From Pseudoscleropodium purum (lineage: Eukaryota > Streptophyta > Bryopsida > Hypnales > Brachytheciaceae): a stretch of DNA of 64,000 nt. The notes beneath the pieces are model-generated. The model saw nothing but the letters and a program-made list of their open reading frames with translations, was not told where the DNA came from and did not search any database. Location of the stretch: assembly GCA_963969395.1 (NCBI GenBank), contig OZ017799.1, positions 3,474,501 through 3,538,500 on the forward strand. Reading direction: 5' to 3'. Positions 48,501 through 61,110 of this stretch are shown here, one piece after another (position 1 is the first letter of the stretch; every line of letters begins with the position of its first letter). The position numbers and the translations under genes are program-made.

Positions 48501-49029
48501 TCATTTTTATTTTTCAACTTTTCTTAATGCAAAGTTTTTTGAAAAAACTTATTTTATTATACCTAAATGAGGTCTGACTTTTACTTCAAACGCACTACCT
48601 AATTTTCACTTAATTATGAGTGATTGAGCTCCTACTAATTCTAATTTACATATCCCACATAGGTTGTTCTACCTCCTACCACCCCATATGCATATAAAGA
48701 GTTTCTCTATTCTAAGGAAATTCAATCTAAGTTGGAGATGTCCTCCACACAATGTGAAGTGGTTGTTGGAATCATTAATTGAAGGTCAAATTTTTACAAT
48801 TTGATTCTAAAGCAATTAAACCTTCTTGGCTTGTTTGCCGTAGGGCACAGGAAGCGCAGTGACGGCCTAGTCTATAAAACCACACGCGAGATCTGCATTT
48901 GGCGGCCCCTTTTGGCATATCTTTGTGCGGATGCCCTAATCCTTCAACGCCCAAGCAGTTGAGTAAGTAGATTTTTTTGTATTGTAAACTGTAGGCCAGT
49001 TTGGCCTGCTAACATCCTAAAGGGGTTAA
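45568..49029. mobile_element. TTAA-bounded element with long inverted arms, interrupted by family B
   Basis: It starts TTAACCCCTTTAGGATGTTA and ends with the exact reverse complement. The left arm (45,568-45,778 plus 46,620 to about 47,035) pairs with the right arm (about 48,375-49,029): for example GCCGTAGGGCAC against CCCTACGGCAAA, and AACCACTTCACATAGTGTGG against its complement. The centre (47,036-48,374) is extremely AT-rich and non-coding. Without the inserted B2 the element is about 2.6 kb. It encodes no transposase that I can see. Confidence 0.88.
45779..46619 (+). mobile_element. TTAA element family B, copy B2, nested
   Basis: It starts TTAACCCCTAAATTCCTG and ends GGAATTTTGGGGTTAA, inserted in the left arm of the long-inverted-repeat element. 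The right arm is uninterrupted at the corresponding point (48,808-48,811), reading GCTTTAGAATC on the minus strand where the left arm reads GCTTAA, element, TTAAGAATC. Confidence 0.93.
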
Positions 49030-49262
49030 CCCAAGAAAAATGGGCTGGTCAGTGTAAAAATCATCTGTTTTGATGTTGTGTGAATCATTTGCTTAAAAAT
49101 AAATAAATTCAAAAGTAGTCATTTAAGGTTAAACTATTGTGTAAGACCCTCCTCTTTTTTACACAAAATTTCAAAGTTGAACATTTATACTTTTATCATA
49201 TGTGGAAAGATTCTTTGTCATCCATTGGACACTCAATGTCTATATAAAGTGTCCATCTAGAG

Positions 49263-50189
49263 TTAACTTGTAAAGTCCCAAGGTCATTTTTCTCTCAAAA
49301 AACACTCAAAAGTGCCATTTTAGTTGTGTTCATCCAAGAAAACAAAAAAAGATTTTTTTTTTAATCAAACCAAAGGATCTTGTAATTTACTTTTCTAAGA
49401 TCATGTATTAAAAATTTCATGGAGTTTCATTGTATAGATTGGAAGATATTAGCATTCAAATTTGAAAAAGAAAGTTTTTTTGAATAATGGCTTGCAATTT
49501 GAAATGACTTTGACCGCCATTTGTAAAATTCTTTTGCACTATAGATTTTGAATTAAGAAAATTTATGTTGAAGAATTCAGTTGAAGGTCTAGGAAAAAAA
49601 TTTTAAAAAAACACACACTTAATTTTCATTCTTTTAAAAAATGTTAAGTAAAAGTAGGTCCAAGGTTGAAAAATAAATAAATATTTAATAGCTCTTAGAT
49701 GGTGTTGAAACACAACAATTCCAATGGCGAGAATGTTTTAAAAAGAAATCACAACATTCTCAAAAAAAAGTTGTGAAAAATTGTGGAAATTGCATTTAGA
49801 AATGAATCCTACATCATTTTTCAAGAAGATGTTGAAATTGCCCCCAAATAATATTGTCCATAACTTTCTCATTATTAGTTTAAATAGAACAAATTAAAGC
49901 TTTGCATGTAGAAAAATTTATAAAGTTTCAATGGAAAGAAATTAGAATTTTTTCTTTATTTCTTGCAATTTTTTTGTACTGTACACCAAGTTCAATTCTA
50001 ACTTTTTGTGGTATAATTTTTGCTCCTAGGCACCAATTGAAATAAAAAAATTATATTCCCACAAAGCTAATCATTTTTCTATCTTCTAGGAAAGTTTCAA
50101 AAAAATTCACTAAAAATTGAAGTCACAACAACCTACCTGAAATCTAATTTGTCCCACGAGGGGACAATGGGACTTTAATTAGAGGTTAA
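49263..50189 (-). mobile_element. TTAA element family B, copy B3, reverse
   Basis: Read on the minus strand it starts TTAACCTCTAATTAAAG, passes GTCCCCTCGTGGGACAAATT and TTAGTGAATTTTTTTGAAAC, and ends GACTTTACAAGTTAA. It lies 233 bp from the end of the long-inverted-repeat element. Confidence 0.85.
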
Positions 50190-53002
50190 TGCAAACATAA
50201 AAAAGATTGAAGAAGACATGTTTTATAGCACATATTGGTTTTGTCTTGTATCTCCTTGGCATTTAGAGCTTAATCTGATTTTTCTTAAACAATGCTATCT
50301 TCTTTATTTTTACTACTTTCACAATAGGTCCATCTAATCTCTTAACTATCTTATTGCAATGTACCTAGGTTGAAGTATTTCCTCCAATAATTGAAAGTAA
50401 GAATTAAAATGAAAGGCTTTAAGGTTAATAATGATGACAATGGATTTATTTTTGTATTGATTTGTAAAATTCAGTCGTGATTCTTGTGTATTGTTTCATT
50501 ATAATATGATACTTGTCCACATTATGTATTTAAAGGGTTTAATATAGCAACTACACATTGGCCTATATACTAGTGTAATATCATATGACATTCATCACAA
50601 TATTATGATGGAAGTCTTAATTATAACATTAAATACATAGAGTGTCACAATCTCATCCATGCTACTTTTCAATCAAGTTAGTTCAATTTGTGTGCTCCAT
50701 AGCAATTCTACTAATTATTAGTGATTTGAAATTGTTAGAATTTGCAAGGCATACTATTAAGGAAGTTCACAATATTTTAAATAAAATTAATATAATATAC
50801 ACAATTTCCATCAAATCTTAATTAAAGTAATTGTTATTCATTTTTTAATTTACATTTATCCACTTTCATCTCAATTTCACACAAATTAGACGACAAGCAT
50901 CTAAAATTCATCAAACTACATCAGGTGGTCCCATTCAATTCAAACTCGTACTAATTTGAAATAGTTTAGCTCCTAAACATTAGTAGGAACATTAGATCCA
51001 GTCTAAGGCACTTTTTTTTCATTGTATCCTAAGACTAGCATCTTCAACACTCAACTACATTCTTATTTTTTGATATCATTATTTTAGTCTCCAAAAGACA
51101 CATCTATGAAGCTAAGATTTGTATTTCAAATCACTTTTTGAAAGTGTATTTTTTGGCATTGGAAAGTTTATTAGAGTTCTTTTACAATAGCTTTTAGGTT
51201 GATCTTTACTTTTAGGAGTCTACAAGCTCATCATTTATTGGTCACATGTACAAGCTTCATGATGCCTATAAAAGAAAGTTCTCCATTTTAAACTTAAATT
51301 GCCCTGTTTGGACCCAAACTGTCATTTAGGGGTAATAAAATAGTATATTATAGATGACAATGCATAACAATGGTATTGAATTCCCCCCCATGCATTATTG
51401 TTGAAGTCCGAACATGAATTGAACCACTAAACAACCATAAAGTCACCATGAGACTTCTACAACTACGTTTTTAGAAAATTCAAAATGTAGAACCTAACTA
51501 ATAGTACATGAACAATAAAGAAACCTTAGATAAATTTTTTTATTGAATATGACAGTGCTATCCAATCGAAAAATGACCAAACGTGCAATTATTGGTGAAT
51601 TTTTTGAAAAAAGGCACTCTAGGCTATCACTTCACATCCTCACATGTTTTCCACACTTCATAATGATTTGGAATAAATTAAAAACCAAAATCACAATGAT
51701 ATGTACCTATTAAAAAACAGTGTTTCTAGAGCATTTTTGAGCAATTTGATTTTAGCATATCAACAAAGTGTTGCCTAACCAAACATCTTTCATCAATCTT
51801 ATCAATGGTGGTATTTTCTCAAAAATTGTGCAATATTATTGATCTTTTTTCATAGGAAAGCTACGTAAGTCTTCCATATTTTCAATAGTGGCAATTATCA
51901 AAATTATTCTATACAAATAAGGAATTATGATTTTTACAAGAGCTAATCAAGAAAACAATAGCTATGTTGAAACACCCTAGGCCCTTTAGGGGTTAATCCC
52001 TAAAACAACATAGAAAGAAAGGAATGTAGATATAAGATCTTCATTTTTGAAATTTTTTCATTTCTTTTGATTCCTACATAAACTAATTAAAAATAAATAA
52101 AGTACTAAGTGAAAAAATTAGTAAAATCATTGAAGAAGAGACAAAGTTTGGATGATTGACAAAGTTTTGATGTATTTCATCCATTTAAATAGCTATTGCA
52201 CTAAAATTGTAAAATGTTCATAATCCACCTAATAGACATTCATTTACTTTGGAGTAACTAGAAACCAAAATTTTATAAAGAAACAATTGGATGATAGTTG
52301 TAGAAGGTCATTGAACAATAACCTTTGATTCTTCTCCAAAGTCATTCACATTAATTTGCATTATTGTGTGTGCATGTATATATATATATATTTATACACA
52401 CACATTATCTTCCTCTATAGGATCTTGAAGTGAAAAGTATATTCCTCCTATAAATATTGCATTTTCTAATTTGGCAAGGACTTGTATCTCTATATGATCC
52501 AACATATTCGAGAAGGAAGCCCCTTTACCAAGCATTAATAGTGTTGAATATGTCACCATCCAATTTAAGTCCAAAAATACTTAACCCTTCAAGGTTATAT
52601 AGTATTGTATATAGGATACTATATTTAATTTCTAAAATAGAAATTAGATACAAAACCACGGTGAGTCATACCATAATTGAATTGGTCATTTAGTAATAAA
52701 CATTTTTCTTTTGGACCTCAATTCAAGAACTAAAATGTCAAACACACAAAAAACAACATGTTGTGACCAAAATTTGGCAAATGGGACATTGAAAGATTGA
52801 ACCTAAGTTTAGTAAGGTGCTATAGTGATTCTTCTAGTGCAAGGTCACAAAATTGGTGTTAACATAAAAAATTATAATTGAGATTAATACAAGAAAGAAA
52901 TATTTCAACCAATATTAAATTAAATGAATTTGACTATGTTAAATTAGTTTTACATACATGAAAATGATAATCAATATATTAAAAATAAGAATACAATTAC
53001 AA
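50190..53002. other. Unassigned AT-rich sequence with stray TTAA-element ends
   Basis: No gene is supported. TCATTTAGGGGTAAT (51,320) and CCCTTTAGGGGTTAAT (51,981) look like right ends of further decayed TTAA elements, whose left ends I cannot place. Confidence 0.45.
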
Positions 53003-53180
53003 AATCCTACTTGAAGACAAGATGATTGGATGTAATACTTATTGCAAAGGTAGTACTTACTACCTTTGCTTTGATGGCATGTCTATTAGAACAACATTCA
53101 AAGAATTTTAATTTATAATGGTATCACAGTGTAGTCTAGCTTTTTGACTTTTATTACTATTTTTTTTTGTTTTTTTAAGA

Positions 53181-53184
<4 letters not shown>

Positions 53185-53259
<75 letters not shown>
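53185..53259. repeat. (TA)n microsatellite, 75 bp
   Basis: Uninterrupted alternating TA, inside the first insertion of the split composite repeat. Confidence 0.97.
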
Positions 53260-53261
<2 letters not shown>

Positions 53262-53399
53262 TACTCTATTTCTAGTATCTAGTGTAAAAATAGGCTTATT
53301 TTATCTTCCAAGTGTGAAAATGATTCAAAACTATTGAAAGAAGTAGTTAGTTTGGAAATACAAAGTAAAAATAAAAGATAAAGAAAAGGGAGAAAAAGA

Positions 53400-54560
53400 A
53401 AAAGAAGATTTTGGGAGCTTCAATACAGAAACGTTGTAGTTGCTGACTTGCACGTTTCCGATCACCCCCCTCCTCTTGCCTTTAATTCACTTCTCTCTTC
53501 CATTGTTCCCCCCCTCCCATCAGTACAGAAACCAGTGTAGATTGAATGCTGTAATCTTTGTACGTGAAATTGTGTCTTTGCAATAAAAAAATCAAAATTA
53601 TGCAAAACAGGTGCTGTGTATTTGGTTTGTTTGTTGTGTATGATTGTATTCGTTTTGAGATTTCGACTGAGAATTAAACTTGTGCGCATTGATGGAATTC
53701 TGTAGGTTTGTTTCAAGCCATTGAGCGAGAAAGAGAGGAGATTGTGAATTCGGGGTTGGATTGGCATGGGACGAGATTGGCCGAGATTGCGCTCAGATTG
53801 ACCAGTTCGTGGAGGAGAAGGTTGCAGTGCGGTGCGACAATTTTTAAGGAGAATTACGGTGAGTTTGTGTTCTAATCGAGAAAATTGGATGCCGACGTGG
53901 TTGTCGAGGCCAGCCCGATAGAAGTGCCGCTTGAGGAACAATCTCCGACGAGGAAAATCAGGCAATGTGAGGAAGGAGAATTGGAGCGGATCTAGTGAAA
54001 TCTCCGATTAGAGAGGTAGATTGCTTGAGGGTCGGCATTGAAGATTCATGGTGTGTGCATTGTGTATATGAATTGCTTGAACAATTTGCTGAGTATGAAG
54101 TAGAAATTGTAATACTGTGATTGGAAATTGGAGCTTGATCAAATTGTAAACCGAATTAGAGAGTTGGATTTCGGTATGAAAAATCTTGAAGAGGAAACAA
54201 CAATTTGAAATTCAGTTACAATCAAAAGTCTTGTGCTCATGAATTGTGCAAGAAATTGCATAATCTAATAAGAATGGGATAAATGAAAGGGAAATTTTGA
54301 AGCCCGCCGAATTTGTTGGGGCGACGAGTGTAGAGGAGAAGAGCTTCGACGTCGAAGCTGTTGGAGATGGGTCGGGACAGTTGGCCAGTCTGTGAGACAG
54401 TCGGTCGAGTCGAGAGGAAGTTATTCAGGTATCAGACGCAGGTATTGACCGGGTCTTGGGGGACCTCAAGTGTGGGTCTAAGGATATTGCACGGGTATGA
54501 ATCAGACATCGTACAACCTTGGGGTTTGGGGGGTATAGAATTTTGGACGTTTTGATCTAA
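53400..54560. other. GC-richer island of unknown origin
   Basis: The segment stands out by composition. It includes CAATAAAA-type polyadenylation-like sequence (53,581) and, from 53,706 on the plus strand, an open stretch reading IEREREEIVNSGLDWHGTRL that is soon closed by stops. It could be a decayed retroelement leader/gag or a captured gene fragment; I cannot decide. Confidence 0.35.
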
Positions 54561-56062
54561 AAATTTGACTAAAAGCCAACTAAAATAAAGGTTCAAATTT
54601 TTCAAACGGCCCTTGGGCCGTACCCCTAGTTTTGGTATAGGTCATAGAATCATGAATGACTATAAATCCTACAACCTTTAAAATAAATTTTATAATTAAG
54701 ATTTTGGATTTAGAATTGGACAAAATTAATGGAATTAGTATTCTTGTGGTTGATAAATGTTTGTGTGTATTTTAGGTAGAACATACTAATTTGCACGTGT
54801 TTGGCCCTATTGTTCTTGATTATGGATGTATACTGACTATTGTAAGTTGTTCTAAAACCTTCAACCTTAATTTACTTGCTAAATACTAATTCTATTACTT
54901 ATAAAGTCCAAAAGTTCTGCATTGCACATGCATTCATTACAAGTCAGTCCACCTTGAACTATTGTTACGAGCTAGTAGCACACTAGATAGGACTATGACA
55001 TCATACATCTGTCAATAGCATCTATTAATGGACACCATGAGTTGTATCTTGGATTTTAGTAGAAATAAGAGTGAATAAACCTTTTAATCTAATAAACTAG
55101 TACATTGTGACCTTTGAATACACTACACTAGCCTTACATAGTTCATTCCTTGGTGTTCGAACTTGGATTTAGTGAACGAGATTAGATCTCAAGAATCATA
55201 CTACACATAGATCAAAATTATACATTTAGTAAGGGAAAAGACCCTATTTGACTTCCAATTTAAAAACCAACCTATTTGTGTCACTATATATTATTAGTGT
55301 AAATTACAAACTTTCAAATGCACTCAACTAAAGTACAGTGGGCACCCCTAAACTATATCATGTCTAAAACCACTATTGTCACTTCATGTATATCTCTAAA
55401 TTCAATATGTACCTATGTGAAAGATTTGATTTTCAAACATCTATAGAAAAAATAACTTTGACCCTTTATAACTTTGCATACAATATGCACATCTTGTGTT
55501 TTTTTTATGCGTTAGAACCTCTTTTCATTTTCCAACAAGAAGATATGCATAGTAGCAAAAGTGGTGGTCTGAAAAGTGCCTTCTACCTTAGTACATTGTA
55601 GAATGTGGACCTTCAATTTTGAAATTTTGTTGAAGTCCAATTGATAGTTTTGGGGTGAAAATTGGATAATTTAGCTATTGGTTTGTAAAATAGGTTGGCT
55701 ATTCAGTGCCTAATTGGAAGTTGAGTATTAGTTGGTGGATTACCAATTTGGATTGTTATGTGAATGGGATGTTAAGGATTATAATTCTTTTCTACCAAGT
55801 TGGATGTGAATGGGTCTTCAAGTTGGTATTTAATTTCCTTCCAATTTGGTTTTTGTTACCCACTACAAGATGCATGTATGACTTCCAATCCCACTTGGTT
55901 GCATTTTATTTTATTTTGTATGTGTTTTATGTTGTTGTAGTGTGTGGAATTTTTTGTGAGAGTATAATGCTAATTGGACGAGAAATTCAAGTTTTGTAGA
56001 GTGTTGAATAAAAAAAAGATGAAGAACATTAAAAGTCTTGTAGTCATATTGAAGATTAGTTT

Positions 56063-56224
56063 ACTAGAAGAAATCTTTGTTTGCCTCAATAAAATTTTGT
56101 TGATGTGTTTGTTGAGGCAAACGCAAAATTTGCATTTTTTCGTGTTGTTCAATGCAAATTTTGTGTTTGCCTCAACAAACATAATAAGTAGATTTTGTTT
56201 AGGCAAATAGAGATTTCTTCTAGT
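56063..56224. repeat. Near-perfect hairpin, 162 bp
   Basis: ACTAGAAGAAATCT at the left pairs with AGATTTCTTCTAGT at the right. The arms continue through GTTGAGGCAAAC/GTTTGCCTCAAC and CAAAATTTGCA/TGCAAATTTTG to a loop of about 15 nt. It has the shape of a small MITE or a long-stem RNA precursor. Confidence 0.85.
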
Positions 56225-57423
56225 GGTTGAAACCATAGATATTTTGAAACCTAATTGGACTGTGTATAGAGTTGAATCTGTAAATGCAAAGAAGATATAC
56301 AATAAATTGAATGTATTAAGTTTGTGAATGCATTGATGTGGTGTGAATTGTTATGTTAAAGAGCCTAATTGAATTTTTTATTGAATGTGTGTGTGTCCTT
56401 GGATAATTGGATTGAGTTATAGGGTTTGGAATTAAATCTACTAGCATAGAATTATCCCACTTGATTGTCTCCCTTGAAACAAACTTATTATACTAAAGAA
56501 TAATTTTCAAGTAGATAATTATTTTTTCTTCTACATACATAGTGACCAAAGAGTGACAAAAATAGTCACATGGTACAGATAGGGTCTCCTACCTTACATA
56601 CATATTGATAGAGTCAAGGAGGGTGGATGTCACAAAAAAACACCTTGAGTATTCACAACTATAACATTATATAATCAAAAGCAATGGTCCTCCCCATATT
56701 GGGAAGATGTTATGCCTCCCTTGATGGCAGTCAAAGACTTATCAATTAATTCAAAGATTGGAATTGACAAAAAAACTTGGTTTAAAGAACAAAAATTCAA
56801 ATTTGTATTTTTAACACTTTAAAAATACAAGATTCAATCTCATATGATTAATAATATAAAATTAATTAGATTGATTCGAATTTTTTTTGAAGATGTTCCA
56901 AATAATATTCTGATAGTATGAATTTTTAAATTTCAAAGATTGATGCATATATATATTTTTTAATTTTATAGGATCCAATTTGGTCAATTTTGATTTTCTG
57001 CTCCTTCTGTTTAAAAATGTATAGAAATTTGAGAGAGTTTTTTAATTCATATTTTTTTTAAATTAAAAAATACTACATTTGTCTTAGATTCCAAGATGGT
57101 TTTTGAGGGGGGGAAAAGCATCATTTAGCTTTTTATGATTTTTCTTTCCAAAAGCTACAATTTTTGCCTATAGAATTAATCATCCAAAATTTGTTATGAT
57201 CTAAAAATCCAACAATCAATATTTTCCAAAATTGATTCCGTGCATATTAAACAAAATAGTCTTTACTTTTGTTTGTTTAAAATAAAAGAACTCAAGCACA
57301 TTCATGTATCTAGAAAATATCAAAATGGGACATTTCTTTGAAAACTTCTATTGTCAAAAAGCCGTTGGGCCTTGAGGGGTTGAATTAATTTTAATGTTTC
57401 AAGAGTGTGCAAACAATTACAAT

Positions 57424-58130
57424 CCCTAATAGTAGACAAGATGATTGGGTAAAATACTTATTGCAAAGGTAGTGCTTATTACCTTTGCGTCCATGGCATT
57501 TCAATTAGAACAACATCCAAAGAGTCTTCATTTATGATAGTGTTATAGCCGAAAGTTATGCATCTATCAAGGGAAAAGACACTATTTGTACCTCTAGTTC
57601 AAAAGCCACCCTATTTGTGTCACTATTTATTACAAACTGTTGATATAAATTACAAACTTTCAAATACATCCAACTAAGGTGGGCACCTCCAAAACCACAC
57701 CTTGTCTAAAACCGCCACCACGACTTCATGTACATCTCCAAAATCAATATGTACCTATATGGAATAATTGATTTTCAAACATCTACACGAAAAAAACTTT
57801 GACCCTTCATAACTTTTGCATACACTATGCAAATGTTGTGTTCTTTAGTGCACTTGAACCTTTTTTACTTGTCAACAAAGAAATATGTATAGTAGCAAAA
57901 ATAGTGTTTTGGGGAGTGCCTACTTTAGTACCTAGTGATCAAAGAGTGACAAAAATAGTCACATGACATATAGAGGGTCTCCTACCTTACATACATATTA
58001 ACGAAGTCAAGGAGGATGAATGTTATAAAAAAAAAACCCTTTAAGTCCTCATAACCATAACATTACATAACCAAAAGCAATGATCCTTCTCAAGCTGGAA
58101 AGATGTTACGCCTCTTTAGATGGGAGTTTG
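57424..58130 (+). repeat. Composite repeat, uninterrupted copy
   Basis: It matches the three blocks at 53,003, 55,210 and 56,540 in order: GACAAGATGATTGG, AAGGGAAAAGAC and CCTATTTGTGTCACTAT, then CAAAGAGTGACAAAAATAGT and GGGTCTCCTACCTTACATAC. No coding frame. Confidence 0.8.
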
Positions 58131-59215
58131 GAACTTAGCAACGAATCCAAGGGATTGGAATTGATTGACGAGCCATGTGAAGGATGCTTTACATCTGGAG
58201 GCCATGCCATTCCCCTTGAGTCCAATTGCACAAATTTCTGCCTTTGGTCCAATTACAAGTGAGGATTGTGGATCTCGTACCCAACAAATTGATCCAACCT
58301 CTAGGTGTAAAGTGTCCCTAAGTTCAGACAATTTTGTTCATTCACTACAAGGTCCCCTTTTCAAGGATGCAAAAAGGCCCCGTACCTCTTTTGGTAAATT
58401 AAACAATGTTATGAAACTAAAATCCACTCCAATTGGCGTGATTTAATTTTTAAGTTTAAAAAACCCCTCAGCCGTCGGTTGTTTCCCGTTGGCTTGCCAA
58501 GTGCCAATTGAATGGCCAGATTGAAGCCGGAAAGGGTCAGCTTGTTGGGACTTGCATGAACCAATGGCAAGCCCCCAACTGGTCTGAGCCTTTCCAAGGA
58601 CCGCTCCTTTCCACCGACGTAATTGCCATCGTCGGATTCGTCCAGGGACCAGGCCAAGAGGCCCATTTCGTATGGTTCTTTCCATTTGTTAAAAAAAAAA
58701 GAAAGAAGGAAAAAAAAAAGAAAAAAAGAAAGAGTCCCATTTAAAAAAAAATATTGTCTGCAAAATATACCTTAGTATCATAGTGAGAGTTTCCACTTGA
58801 GGAAAAGAAATAGAACAAAGGGATCTGGCGGTTGATCCTGAACTTTCCAGTAATAAAAGATATGATTCGGTTCACACACCCTTGGATTCTTGGAAGAAAT
58901 GAAGAATGTTTATTATTTTGCAGGAATAGGGCACCGGAATAGGACCCAATTGTCCCACCAGTAATGGAACTTTCTCCCCCAAAAAATACCCAGCAAAAAA
59001 CACTAAGGGAACTACACCTCACATCATCCAAACGAGTGTTTTTTTGTATGCACGATTTTTCACCGATTGTCTACAACTAAAAGATGTTGGCTATTTTTTG
59101 TAAAGGAAATTTTGATTGTGAAGGGTCAAAATAGATAGTTTATTGTTATAATTTCAATAGCAAAATTTTACCTAGGTATCACTTGAACTTGATATTGATA
59201 TCACCAAATACCACC
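58131..59215. other. GC-richer patch, unassigned
   Basis: 58,130-58,690 is richer in G and C and has overlapping short open frames on both strands without coding evidence. A poly-purine run (58,690-58,732) follows. Probably an old element fragment. Confidence 0.4.
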
Positions 59216-60170
59216 TTAACTCCTAAACGCCAAAACTGCATTTTTTGGCAACATAGAAATTTTGGGCAGCTCACCACGAATGGAGCTTATATTTTTTTTT
59301 TTGCTGAAATTTTAACACAACATGTGCCCAAGGAGTACCTTTAAGGCCCAACAATTTTCACAACTTTTGACTACATGGTTAAGAAGTTATTGTATGATAT
59401 GCACTTTTCTATACTCGATGGGCAACCCGGGCAGCAAAAAAAACTTCTTTAAAAATTATTTTTTTAAGAAATTAAAATTTGAAATTGATTTTGTAGATTT
59501 ATATATACTTGGAAAGCTTTGAATCATTCCATTTTGATCAATGAGTCAAAAGTTATGAGGAGTTTTAGTTTGTGGGAGTTTGCGGGTAGTTATGGATTCC
59601 TTACTTGAAAATAAACTTTGGAGTCCTTTATTTAACTCAATTTTTAATATTTTTTGAAAAAAATAAAAATTTATCTGTAGATTGTTTATTACTACATTAC
59701 CACCGTTGAGATTTCAATTTTTCAATTTTATAATTAAATTCTTAACAATTTAGTGTTTTGAATGATTCTCTACTTCTTTCTACTTCCTAGTTTTTTCCTA
59801 TATGTCGTGCAATTCCAAATTATCCAAAATCTTTCAAGAATGTAGCTAACTTGACTTGAAGAATGGATCCAAAGAAGCACCACCATTTGGGACATTTTTT
59901 CATACAAATGTGACCTTGTGAAGTGCAGCTGCCCGTATTTTTATAGGGCCAAAAAAGTGATTTTTGTTACTTCAAATGCTAATATCTTGCAATCTACACG
60001 GTGGAAAATTCTGAATTTTTTTCCAAGTCTTTTTAAACTAGTTTACTACAAGATCCTACGGTTACATGTGTCCAAAAATGTTTTTTTATTTAAAATTTGA
60101 TGCTTGTATTAGAAATGACAGTTTCGGAGCATTTTTAATGAAAACATAGTCTTCGACCATTAGAGGTTAA
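59216..60170 (+). mobile_element. TTAA element family A, copy A5
   Basis: It starts TTAACTCCTAAACGCCAAAA and ends CATTAGAGGTTAA. The interior is collinear with A2 throughout. Confidence 0.87.
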
Positions 60171-60284
60171 GTATCACATGAGTATTGAATAAACAATTGG
60201 CTCCTTCTCCAAAATGAAAAAAACAAACCACTAGTTCCTACTATCTATTGAACACATAAGTTTTTGATAAATGTTGCTCTTAGT

Positions 60285-61057
60285 CAAAAAAGAGATTTTA
60301 GCCCCTACACCAATTCAATGTTTTTAGGTCCAAAGGTACTTCAAAGTACTTAAATCCAAAGCAAGTGGCTAAAATCTTCATCTATATTTATTCATTAACA
60401 AATCCAATTGTAGGATCCTTTAATTAACTTGTTAGAGTGTATTATCCTAAAATTTCAAAATAAAAAACCTTACCAGTTGCAAGATTATGAAATCTCTATA
60501 TAACTAATTATGGACAAATTCATAGTCCATAATGAACATTGCATCTTCAAGTGAATGATGAAAATATTATATATAAAACAAATGTAGACTTCCCAAATGA
60601 AAAGAAGTGTTTTCAACTCTTCCCAAATGGCTAGGTTTCATCTTTCACATTTTTTAAACAAAAATGTGTAGAACCTACAATTTGCTGCAACTTTCCATAA
60701 TATGTTGAAGAAATAAGTTGAAAATACATGAAAAAAAATTTCAATAAAAAATACTTCATAATCATGCATTTAAAAAATACCAAGTATAAAGAAGTAGAAT
60801 ATCATATTAAATACTAAATTATTAAGCATTTAGTCATGGAATTGAAAAAATCCAATTCCAAAATGGTTGTAATGTTGTAATAAATAATCTACATCCAAAG
60901 CCTTGATTTTTCAAAAATATTGAAAATTGAATTAAATAAAGGGCTTCAAGGTTGATTTTAGAGTAGAGATTTTATAATTACATACAAACTAAAACTCCTC
61001 ATAACTTTTATCTTCTTATTCAAAATAGAATGATTCAATGCTAACCACACATGTATA

Positions 61058-61110
<53 letters not shown>

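Larger units (their letters stand above)
53003..56745 (+). repeat. Composite repeat, split copy
   Basis: Three collinear blocks match the uninterrupted copy at 57,424: 53,003-53,128, 55,210-55,600 and 56,540-56,745. The blocks are separated by about 2.1 kb and 0.94 kb of unrelated sequence, presumably insertions. Confidence 0.8.

Noticed and set aside
53462..53965. Minus-strand frame of 167 codons
   Set aside because: It lies in a GC-richer island with no coding support on that strand; it begins and ends in low-complexity C/T-rich sequence.
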